DNA from: an uncultured Lachnospiraceae bacterium
Lineage (GTDB): Bacteria; Bacillota; Clostridia; Lachnospirales; Lachnospiraceae
NCBI GenBank assembly: GCA_910578405.1
Contig: CAJTQO010000052.1
Span: forward strand, 1 to 24,089
Reading direction: 5' to 3'
Length of the DNA: 24,089 bases
The stretch's first letter is position 1, and the number at the start of each line of letters is the position of its first letter. Positions 15,102 to 21,272 of the stretch are shown piece by piece. Position numbers and translations under genes: made by a program. The notes beneath the pieces are model-generated. The model did no database searches and was not told the origin of the DNA. It was given only the letters and a program-made list of their open reading frames with translations.

Positions 15102-16991
15102 TCACCGGAATATATCTGCGAATCTTTCATAGGGAACCCCAAACGCAGGGCTTCCGCTGGCGCCCATCTGGATGGCATACCTTTCATAACAAAGCGCCAG
15201 CCCGTCCGGCGTCAGGTAGCATCCAAGCTCCCCCAGATTCTTTGCCAGCACATTGTTATCAAACGGCTCATTCCACCAATCGTATCCCATCCTTTCGCAA
15301 TACTTATAGATAGCCCCTGTCAGGCGCTTCATATAATATTTACGTTCTACCGTAAATAAATCATCCATAAGAAGCAATTCCCCTGTTTCCCGGTCAAAAA
15401 TCATAGGCATGGGTTCCATCCACTCCCGGATTCCGCCACTATATCCATTTCTGTAATAGAGAATAGAAATATGCTTTTCACCCACATATAAGTGACTGTA
15501 TTCATGGCGCAGCCACCAGTTATAGCAATACTCCTGCTCCTTTTGCGCTTCTTCTATTTCCCGGAACAGCGACTCTTTATCTTCCATGGCAAGCTCCATC
15601 AGTCCATCCATCTTCCTGTTCAATTCTTCATAGCAGGAAAGGCCGGGGCCAAACTTCGGCAGCGTAATGCTGAAATTCCCATAATCCGTCCCGTCTTCCC
15701 ATACTCCGTAAGACTCCTCATAATGCAGCTCTTTGTCCGCATCCAAATACTCCTCTGGCGATTCCCCTTCCCAGCCGGGATAAAAGTAATTGCATTCCTT
15801 GGACAGGGAAGTGTCCCACACCAATTCCTGCTCCGGTATCGTCTCCATGTCTTCAAAGACTATAAATTCTCTTTTCTTATTGTCCCAAATATGCCACAAC
15901 ACTCCTTTTTCCGGCGATTCAAAATATCTGGCCAACCATTGTCCGTTGACAAGGAAAATCCCACGGTTATAGCTGCCCGCATACCACGGGTAAGTGTCTT
16001 TTCGCCCGTTTTCCTCCGGCCGCTTCTTTACTGCCAGCCCTTCTTCCCCACTCTCCAAATCCACCCTTCGGATTTCTTCCTCTGACATCAAATAAGCACA
16101 TCCCTCAGATATAGTATAACCCAATACGTCATACGCCAGCGTTTCCTCCGTCCCGTCCGGCCAAAGCCGCACCAGGCGTTTGTCCTGCCCATAATCCATC
16201 CCATAAACACTGCCCCGGTACGGAAGGATATTCCATATACCCGTTTGGCTTACCGCTATCTTTTCCTTATCTTCCCCATCCAGCCCGCAGCGGTTAAGCG
16301 CAACCCCTTCCCCCTCTTGCTTTGTCAGGTAGTACAGCCATTCCCCGTCCGACACAAATTCCATGCAAGTCTCGGGCGCCAGCAAGGTACAGCCACTCCC
16401 GTCAAGCCCCATGGAATACAGATACCTGTCGCCCTCCGCCTCTTCTTGCGTCAACTGGTAAAACGGATCATACTCCTGGTCATACACCGAACGGAAATAA
16501 ACTTTTCCTTCCACCACCACCAGCTCCTGCATGGAAATCCCAGACAGTTTTTCCAAACCGCTGCCGTCCGTCCCCACACGGTACAGCGTCCTGCCGTCAC
16601 TCACATTAAGGAAATAAATCTGTTCCCCTTCCACATAAATGCTCCCTGGCGTCTGGTCGGCAACCACCTCCACAGGCATCCCTGCCCCTTTGGAACGGCA
16701 AAGGGAATAGTCCTGTGCCTGGCTCCTGAAATAATAATACCCGTCCGCATATGCCATACTGTTCCCCTGATGCAGGTTCTGAAGGAACTGTACATAAAAT
16801 GCATCGTCTTTGACAGCAGCCGATTCCACATCTATGGCTCCGCCCGCTTCCTGCCGATTCACGGTATCCGCCCTCACCTCCGCTTCCAAATCCGGCTGTA
16901 ATCCTGTGCCTGTTTCCGCCATGGCCGCACCCCCCACCATCAACAGCAACACACTTATCCCCAAACACCTCTTCCAATACCTTCTTCCCAT
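15102..16991 (-). CDS. Secreted DUF5050-like beta-propeller protein with C-terminal DUF3298/RsiV-like domain
   Basis: Protein of 629 aa with a signal peptide (MGRRYWKRCLGISVLLLMVG, cleavage probably after AMA at about residue 25) and no lipobox, so likely secreted or wall-associated. Residues about 75-320 carry repeats of the type YYYF/LYRVGTDGSG, IYFLNVSDG and LYYLT, the pattern of DUF5050-type propellers in Clostridia. Residues about 435-629 look like the DUF4163/DUF3298 pair of RsiV-type proteins: SITLPKFGPG, YYRNGYSGG, MIFDRETGELLLMDDLF and CYLTPDGLALCYERYAI, ending in VPYERFADIF. In Bacillus RsiV that region binds lysozyme; whether this protein does is unknown. It has its own promoter and GGGAG ribosome site, and diverges from the 149-aa gene at 17362. 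Family assignments are by pattern, not search. Confidence 0.8.
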   Translation of the reverse strand: MGRRYWKRCLGISVLLLMVGGAAMAETGTGLQPDLEAEVRADTVNRQEAGGAIDVESAAVKDDAFYVQFLQNLHQGNSMAYADGYYYFRSQAQDYSLCRSKGAGMPVEVVADQTPGSIYVEGEQIYFLNVSDGRTLYRVGTDGSGLEKLSGISMQELVVVEGKVYFRSVYDQEYDPFYQLTQEEAEGDRYLYSMGLDGSGCTLLAPETCMEFVSDGEWLYYLTKQEGEGVALNRCGLDGEDKEKIAVSQTGIWNILPYRGSVYGMDYGQDKRLVRLWPDGTEETLAYDVLGYTISEGCAYLMSEEEIRRVDLESGEEGLAVKKRPEENGRKDTYPWYAGSYNRGIFLVNGQWLARYFESPEKGVLWHIWDNKKREFIVFEDMETIPEQELVWDTSLSKECNYFYPGWEGESPEEYLDADKELHYEESYGVWEDGTDYGNFSITLPKFGPGLSCYEELNRKMDGLMELAMEDKESLFREIEEAQKEQEYCYNWWLRHEYSHLYVGEKHISILYYRNGYSGGIREWMEPMPMIFDRETGELLLMDDLFTVERKYYMKRLTGAIYKYCERMGYDWWNEPFDNNVLAKNLGELGCYLTPDGLALCYERYAIQMGASGSPAFGVPYERFADIFR

Positions 16992-17058
16992 ATTTTGTCT
17001 CCCATCACTTTTCTAAAACGAAACCCTCTGCCCCTTTGGGCAAACTTTTTTCGCATCA

Positions 17059-17087
17059 TTTATAAGTCTTTTTCTTGCGCGGCTCAA
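17059..17087 (-). promoter_or_regulatory. Proximal promoter of the secreted-protein gene
   Basis: Minus-strand TTGAGC (17087-17082) and TATAAA (17064-17059) are separated by 17 bp. This would give a leader of about 60 nt with GGGAG before the ATG at 16991. A second candidate promoter lies 54 bp further upstream. Confidence 0.5.
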
Positions 17088-17112
17088 AAGAAAGGGATTT
17101 CCCAACCATTTC

Positions 17113-17141
17113 ATTATACTGCCCACAGCCAGGCAAATCAA
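17113..17141 (-). promoter_or_regulatory. Distal promoter of the secreted-protein gene
   Basis: Minus-strand TTGATT (17141-17136) and perfect TATAAT (17118-17113) have a 17-bp spacer. It is back-to-back with the plus-strand promoter at 17165-17193, leaving only 23 bp between the two -35 boxes, so one bound regulator could affect both directions. Confidence 0.5.
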
Positions 17142-17164
17142 TGATATAGCTGAAACACTCACTA

Positions 17165-17193
17165 TTTCCACGCTCTTTCATTTATGATATAAT
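17165..17193 (+). promoter_or_regulatory. Promoter for the 17362 gene
   Basis: TTTCCA (17165-17170), 17 bp, then perfect TATAAT (17188-17193). The leader to the 17362 start is about 160 nt. It contains a CCGCC/GGCGG inverted repeat (17209-17213 and 17227-17231) and a 19-codon open frame. Confidence 0.55.
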
Positions 17194-17241
17194 AGGAAAC
17201 AAAGCAATCCGCCCGGCGTAATGACAGGCGGAAATATTTTA

Positions 17242-17301
17242 ATGGAAAAGCCAAAAGTAACGATGGCAACCAGGGACATTGCCGCAAAACGCATTGTTTA
17301 A
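17242..17301 (+). CDS. Possible 19-aa leader peptide
   Basis: ATG at 17242 opens a 19-codon frame (MEKPKVTMATRDIAAKRIV) in the leader of the 17362 gene. It is preceded at about 9 nt by GGCGGA, which is also the right arm of a CCGCC/GGCGG stem. That overlap could let the stem hide the ribosome site. It resembles no known leader peptide, and short frames like this occur by chance. Confidence 0.2.
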   Translation: MEKPKVTMATRDIAAKRIV

Positions 17302-17361
17302 AAAGCGAAACCCACAGCGGGAGCGGAGGGGATATGGCACAGCAGAAGGAGGGAGGGGCGT

Positions 17362-17811
17362 ATGGAAGAATTATTGGTTTACGCCATTTTACTTTCTGAA
17401 AAATTAGCAACGGAAAACGAGTATTGCAGGCGGCTTGATGAATTATTTCTTGCCCATCCTGAAAATGATGATTTGCTCTGCTTAGAATGGGAAACGGATA
17501 TCAAAAAAGCCATTCTTTATATAAAGATACATATGGATTATGCAAATCTTGACAGTGAACGGTTTGGCAGAATTTTAATGCGCAAATTAAAAGAGGTTTA
17601 CGCAAACAATCCGGATATCAGACATCTTGCAAATCACATGTTTGGCTTATGGGAGAATCTGCCTGGAAGCCTTCAGGACACAGAGCCATTTATGGCTCTG
17701 TGCTATGCTGCGGACCCCTTATCCTGGGGGGATGAAGAACTGGCCAAAAGCATCTGTGAGCAAATGTTTCATTACTATCCGGAGGAAACGGATACGGCAA
17801 AACAGCCATAG
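17362..17811 (+). CDS. Protein of unknown function, 149 aa
   Basis: No family was recognised. The protein is soluble, helical and acidic, with no signal peptide or membrane segment. Features visible include MEELLVYAILLSEKLATENE at the start, YIKIHMDYANLDSERFGRIL near 53-72, MFGLWENLPG near 92-101, and FMALCYAADPLSWGDEELAK near 109-128. There are no Cys clusters or catalytic-looking motifs. AGGAGGGAGGGG precedes the ATG and a TATAAT promoter lies further upstream, so expression is plausible. It looks somewhat richer in A/T than the transporter genes around it. It is divergent from the secreted DUF5050-like gene and upstream of blaI on the same strand. Because blaI has its own promoter, the two need not be co-transcribed. 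Confidence 0.75.
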   Translation: MEELLVYAILLSEKLATENEYCRRLDELFLAHPENDDLLCLEWETDIKKAILYIKIHMDYANLDSERFGRILMRKLKEVYANNPDIRHLANHMFGLWENLPGSLQDTEPFMALCYAADPLSWGDEELAKSICEQMFHYYPEETDTAKQP

Positions 17812-17840
17812 CAAAGCGCGAAAGCGTGTTTGAAAATCCA

Positions 17841-17869
17841 TTGACATCCCCTCCCTTCTGCCCTATACT
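17841..17869 (+). promoter_or_regulatory. Promoter of blaI
   Basis: Perfect TTGACA (17841-17846), 17 bp, then TATACT (17864-17869). This is the best-scoring promoter in the window by eye. The predicted start site falls on the operator that follows immediately. Confidence 0.8.
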
Positions 17870-17876
17870 ATATTTA

Positions 17877-17888
17877 TTACACATGTAA
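17877..17888. promoter_or_regulatory. BlaI/MecI-type operator in front of blaI
   Basis: TTACACATGTAA carries the TACA-N2-TGTA dyad characteristic of BlaI/MecI binding sites, here with TTACA and TGTAA arms around CA. It begins 7 bp after the -10 box, over the predicted transcription start, where a bound repressor would block blaI's own promoter. A second box of the same form lies at 18794-18805. Confidence 0.65.
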
Positions 17889-17890
17889 GG

Positions 17891-17908
17891 AACTGTCACA
17901 AAACAGTT
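17891..17908 (+). promoter_or_regulatory. Hairpin in the blaI leader
   Basis: AACTGT and ACAGTT pair around a 6-nt CACAAA loop just after the operator. It lies in the 5' untranslated region, about 85 nt before the start codon. No function can be assigned. Confidence 0.3.
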
Positions 17909-17992
17909 TGCCAGCCAGTCGGAAATCCACTGCACGGCCCGCTATGCGCCTGATTTTGCCTGCAGTTTTTGACCCTTAAGGAGGAACCTGCC

Positions 17993-18376
17993 GTGAAGAC
18001 TCTGCCCCAAATATCAGAAGCGGAATTTGAAGTGATGAAAATCGTATGGAAATCCGCGCCCATCAGCACAAACGAAATTACAGACCGTCTGGTGAAATGC
18101 ACCGCCTGGAGCCCGAAAACCATACAGACCCTTATCAAACGCCTGGTCACAAAGGGCGCCCTGACCTATGAAAAGCAAGGCCGCGTCTTTGTCTATACCC
18201 CACTGGTAGGAGAGGACGAATACATTGGCCAGGAGAGCCATTCTTTCCTGAAACGTTTTTACAATGGCAATCTCTCCGCCATGCTCTCCTCCTATCTGGA
18301 GCATGACAGATTGTCCAAAACGGAGATAGACGCGCTCCGTTCCCTCCTTTCCCAAGACAGACAGGAAACGGACTAA
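17993..18376 (+). CDS. blaI: BlaI/MecI-family transcriptional repressor
   Basis: Winged-helix repressor of 127 aa, the family's usual size. The start MKTLPQISEAEFEVMKIVWK matches the canonical LPQISEAEWEVMKI(V/I)W. The HTH follows at about residues 24-70 (ISTNEITDRLVKCTAWSPKT, then IQTLIKRLVTKGALTYEKQG and the wing RVFVYTPLV), with a C-terminal helical dimerisation part. The start is GTG at 17993: AAGGAGG lies 8 nt upstream, while the longer frame (TTG 17969) lacks a ribosome site. Relatives repress beta-lactamase or PBP2a genes and are inactivated by proteolysis through the BlaR1/MecR1 sensor, normally the next gene. Here no blaR1 follows; instead there is a degenerate region with a PBP-like fragment on the other strand. 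The regulator may work alone or be left over. Confidence 0.9.
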   Translation: MKTLPQISEAEFEVMKIVWKSAPISTNEITDRLVKCTAWSPKTIQTLIKRLVTKGALTYEKQGRVFVYTPLVGEDEYIGQESHSFLKRFYNGNLSAMLSSYLEHDRLSKTEIDALRSLLSQDRQETD

Positions 18377-18543
18377 TTGGAACCTAAAAACAATTCACCC
18401 GCAACTTATGCCGCTTCCGGAAACTTAAGTGGCAAATATAGGATACGGATTGAAACCGGAACGAGACTTTTGGCCGTCCCTTTCCTGCCTCTCCCATCCA
18501 CATGTCCTGCGCAGCTTCTTTCCCGGCCGGAAAGCCTCTTGGC

Positions 18544-18696
18544 ATCGTCGACTTCCCCATTGCAGTCATAAATCATTCCTCTGGCATGAGGCTCCCTTAC
18601 TGCTTTCGTTGTCTTCAATTCAAAATCTTCCACATACTTCTTCCCCCACTGCCCATCCAGCCGCTCCGGCGGCAGCTCTTTTGTCCCCTGCCGCAT
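18544..18696 (-). pseudogene. Probable fragment of a class B penicillin-binding protein gene
   Basis: On the minus strand a frame open from 18696 contains, at about 18642-18553, a stretch (KKYVEDFELKTTKAVRE, then ARGMIYDCNGE) that resembles the membrane-proximal region of clostridial class B PBPs. There an E-(D/N)-F-x-L-K-x-x-K-T segment is followed by the hallmark RG-(N)-IYDRNG-(x)-LA. After NGE the similarity ends at once (VDDAKRL instead of VLAYN), there is no upstream membrane helix, and no transpeptidase SxxK motif is present. So only about 30 codons survive. The 470 bp from 18377 to 18846 hold no other recognisable gene. The BlaI-type box at 18794-18805 is about 100 bp upstream in the correct orientation. 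Alternative: chance similarity; confidence moderate. Confidence 0.45.
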
Positions 18697-18793
18697 CCGG
18701 CCCGCTGCTTAACCTGCCTTTCCGGCCCGGTATCCTGCATCCCATATCCGCATCCTCCCGTCTTTTCACGGAATCTCTTTCTCGTATTTATTA

Positions 18794-18805
18794 CTACATA
18801 TGTAA
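18794..18805. promoter_or_regulatory. Second BlaI/MecI-type operator
   Basis: CTACATATGTAA has the same TACA-N2-TGTA core as the box before blaI; the ten central bases TACATATGTA are a perfect palindrome. The flanking sequence TATTTATTAC is shared as well. It lies upstream of the PBP-like remnant on the minus strand, and nothing else remains downstream of it in that direction. Confidence 0.55.
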
Positions 18806-18812
18806 GATTTTA

Positions 18813-18840
18813 TCCCAAAAAAATCTGCTTCCTATTGGGA
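18813..18840. terminator. Weak stem-loop after the alpha/beta hydrolase gene
   Basis: TCCCAA (18813-18818) and TTGGGA (18835-18840) form 6-bp arms around a 16-nt loop, starting 7 bp past the hydrolase stop codon. On the minus strand a run of T sits inside the loop rather than after the stem, so it is an atypical terminator at best. Confidence 0.25.
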
Positions 18841-18846
18841 CACTAT

Positions 18847-19635
18847 TCAACTCCCCTTTGTCCAAAATTCCTCCATAGCCGCATTAAATATGTGAGGCGC
18901 GTCCATATTTACACAATGTCCTGCGTTTTCAAAAAGCACAACTTTACACTGCGGTTCTCTATCCTTCCACATTTTTATTGCTTCCAGTTCCATTGGTATA
19001 TCAAACTTTCCGCACCCGATGAGCAAAGGATACGCTCTTTGCCCTGTCTGGCAGACGTTTACCATACGGTTCAGAGACGCTAAGCACATAAATGATTTCT
19101 TTTGGAACTGAACATTCATATCATAAAAATCATTTTGAGCCTGCACGGTATATGCGGATATTTTCTTATTTGCTTTTGCAAACCACTTTACAGAGATTAG
19201 GGCTTTTAGCATCATACGAGCTTGTGACGCACTATTTTCTTTCTGCATTTCCATATCGAAATGATTAATGTCATATGCGCCGAAACAGGCAAGGGATTTT
19301 ACCATATCGGGATAATGGTTTGCAAAATCCTGCGCTAAAACAGCGCCTAATGAAACTCCCACCATATGTATCTTCCCAATCTTTTCCGCTTTCATAATAT
19401 CATATATCCACGCCGACATTTTATCTACGCTGTCACCCTTTTTCGTATTGATTGACTTTCCATGGCCGATAATGTCAACCGCTAACACATTATATTTGTC
19501 GCTAAAAGATTCCATCTGTGTCCTAAACATCCTATGGTCAACAAAGGCGGCATGAAGGAAAAGCGTCCATTCCTCATGTTTCCTTCCGCTAACATAATAT
19601 ATAATAGGTGAATTATCCAATTGATACTGCTTCAC
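18847..19635 (-). CDS. Alpha/beta hydrolase
   Basis: Serine hydrolase-type fold of 262 aa. The nucleophile elbow GVSLGA (Ser at about residue 95), an acid in GCGKFDIPMELEA (Asp at about 212) and NAGHCVNMDAP (His at about 240) form a complete catalytic triad in the expected order. The oxyanion-region motif is LHAAFVDHRMF, and the lid segment lies between about 120 and 190. Homologues include lactone hydrolases, esterases and haloperoxidase-like enzymes, so the substrate cannot be named. The frame can start at GTG 19644, but AAGGAG lies 8 nt before GTG 19635, which was therefore preferred. Codon usage is AT-richer than the flanking genes, which may indicate recent acquisition. It stands alone between the blaI relic and the third MATE gene. 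Confidence 0.88.
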   Translation of the reverse strand: MKQYQLDNSPIIYYVSGRKHEEWTLFLHAAFVDHRMFRTQMESFSDKYNVLAVDIIGHGKSINTKKGDSVDKMSAWIYDIMKAEKIGKIHMVGVSLGAVLAQDFANHYPDMVKSLACFGAYDINHFDMEMQKENSASQARMMLKALISVKWFAKANKKISAYTVQAQNDFYDMNVQFQKKSFMCLASLNRMVNVCQTGQRAYPLLIGCGKFDIPMELEAIKMWKDREPQCKVVLFENAGHCVNMDAPHIFNAAMEEFWTKGS

Positions 19636-19699
19636 ATCTTTCACTCCTTATTTCATCCAAAAGATTTTTATAAGCTCTGCCACTAAACCAAAAAACGCA

Positions 19700-19749
19700 G
19701 GAAATCTTTTGCCCATGCCGCACGCTACAGCCGCAGGCAAAAGATTTCC
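19700..19749 (-). terminator. Long perfect hairpin downstream of the third MATE gene
   Basis: GGAAATCTTTTGCC (19700-19713) and GGCAAAAGATTTCC (19736-19749) are perfect 14-bp inverted repeats around a 22-nt loop. On the minus strand the second arm is followed after 4 nt by six T (19695-19690), so it can serve as an intrinsic terminator for the MATE (and chemoreceptor) transcript. The stem is longer and AT-richer, and the loop larger, than usual. Confidence 0.6.
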
Positions 19750-19758
19750 CTTGGGCAA

Positions 19759-19778
19759 ACAGGCCAAAAACCGCCTGT
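19759..19778 (-). terminator. Short hairpin at the third MATE stop codon
   Basis: ACAGGC (19759-19764) and GCCTGT (19773-19778) form a 6-bp stem with an 8-nt loop that starts at the MATE stop codon. It lies just before the longer hairpin at 19700-19749 in transcription order, so the transcript end would carry two consecutive stems. Confidence 0.35.
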
Positions 19779-21187
19779 CATTTCCTCAAATTGGTTTTAT
19801 AAAAATGCAGGAAAGTCAGACTGGTAACGGTTGCCGCCAGGATATCCGCAATGGGTTCCGCCAGCAACACGCAAAACGTCCGCCCCCCATCCTTGGCCAA
19901 TTCCAACACCGGAGCCGCCATAGCCTGCGCCATGCCGGAATCCCCCAATACCCATGGCAAAATATAAATCAACGGTATAAGCAGCACCACTTTTCGAAGC
20001 AATGCCATGCAAATGGAACGTTTCGCCTGGCCCAATGCCATAAAAGACTGCTGGCAGGCAATCTGGGCGCCAAACACCGTCCCGCCAAACAGATAAATCC
20101 GTATCGCCCATGCCGCATAACGAATGGTATCCGCATCGCCGGAGAAAATCCGCGCAAAGACAGGGGCGCACAACATAATCCCTCCTGCCACCGTAAAGGA
20201 GTAAATCAGGCAAACCGTAAAAGACAGGCGGAAAGCCGCCCTTACCCTTCCGTAATCTTCTGCGCCAAAATTGTAGGACAAAATCGGCTGGGCTCCCTGG
20301 GTAATGCCCGTCAGCGGCAGCAGCACCATTTGATACAGGCTCAGCAGGATAGCCATAGAGCCTACTGCCATGCTTCCCCCATACAATGACATCTGGTTGT
20401 TAAAAGAAATCTGCAGCAGCCCTTCCGTGGCGCTCATCACAAAGGGAGAAATCCCTAACATCATAATTGAACTCAAAGTCCGGAATTTCGGCAACAGATA
20501 TTCCCGGCGCATTTTCATAGGGGACTTTTTTAACAGGAAATACATCACCCATACCGCAGATACCCCCTGGGAAATAATGGTGGCCACCGCCGCACCCGTA
20601 ATCCCCATGCCCATGCCAAAAATAAAAATCGGGTCCAATACAATATTCAAAACCGCTCCGATTAGAATGGTAAACATCCCCATTTTGGCAAATCCCTGCG
20701 TATTGATATAGGCGTTCATGCCCTGGGCAATCTGCACACAGACTGTCCCCAAAGCATAAATCTGTATATACTCTATGGCAGGCTGCAGTGACGCCTCATC
20801 CGCCCCAAACAGCAAAAGAATTGGCTCTTTGAACAGCTCAATAATCACCGTCAATATAACGCCGGACACTACCAGCGATGTAAAAGAAGCCATCATAATT
20901 TCTTCCGCTTCCTTCTTTTCCTGTTTTCCGAGCCGAATCGCAGCTAATGGCGCCCCTCCGACGCCAAACAACTGCGTAAACCCCTGGATTAACGTAACAA
21001 TAGGGACCGCTACCGCCAAACCTGCCATGCCTATCGTTCCATCCGGCATATTTCCAATGTAAATCCGGTCCACCATGTTATACAGCATACTGACCAGCAT
21101 GGCAATGATGGCCGGAATTGCCAGGCTAAACAGCAGGGAACTAATTTTTCTCGTTGCCAGTTCATTTGTTTTTTCCACTTGCATCAT
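19778..21187 (-). CDS. MATE family efflux transporter (third)
   Basis: Membrane antiporter of 469 aa. N-terminal TRKISSLLFSLAIPAIIAML, then NMVDRIYIGNMPDG, is the typical first segment. VGGAPLAAIRLGKQEKKEAE is the first inter-helix motif, and its second-half counterpart is SYNFGAEDYGRVRAAF near residue 310. Twelve hydrophobic segments can be traced. Two adjacent ATG codons are possible starts; AAGGA lies 7 nt before the first. It is 85 bp downstream of the chemoreceptor gene on the same strand with no terminator between them, so the two may be co-transcribed, ending at the hairpins at 19700-19778. No dedicated regulator gene is adjacent, unlike the other two MATE genes in this window. Confidence 0.93.
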   Translation of the reverse strand: MMQVEKTNELATRKISSLLFSLAIPAIIAMLVSMLYNMVDRIYIGNMPDGTIGMAGLAVAVPIVTLIQGFTQLFGVGGAPLAAIRLGKQEKKEAEEIMMASFTSLVVSGVILTVIIELFKEPILLLFGADEASLQPAIEYIQIYALGTVCVQIAQGMNAYINTQGFAKMGMFTILIGAVLNIVLDPIFIFGMGMGITGAAVATIISQGVSAVWVMYFLLKKSPMKMRREYLLPKFRTLSSIMMLGISPFVMSATEGLLQISFNNQMSLYGGSMAVGSMAILLSLYQMVLLPLTGITQGAQPILSYNFGAEDYGRVRAAFRLSFTVCLIYSFTVAGGIMLCAPVFARIFSGDADTIRYAAWAIRIYLFGGTVFGAQIACQQSFMALGQAKRSICMALLRKVVLLIPLIYILPWVLGDSGMAQAMAAPVLELAKDGGRTFCVLLAEPIADILAATVTSLTFLHFYKTNLRK

Positions 21188-21272
21188 CTCCTATTCCTTG
21201 TATGCACTTTTACCTGCATGATTTGCTTTCATTGGCCTGCAACTTATTTGCCAGGCTTCCATCCGCCGCATT

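Noticed and set aside
18502..19083. 193-aa plus-strand frame over the bla relic and the hydrolase end
   Set aside because: It overlaps the well-supported hydrolase on the other strand and has no ribosome site or domain.
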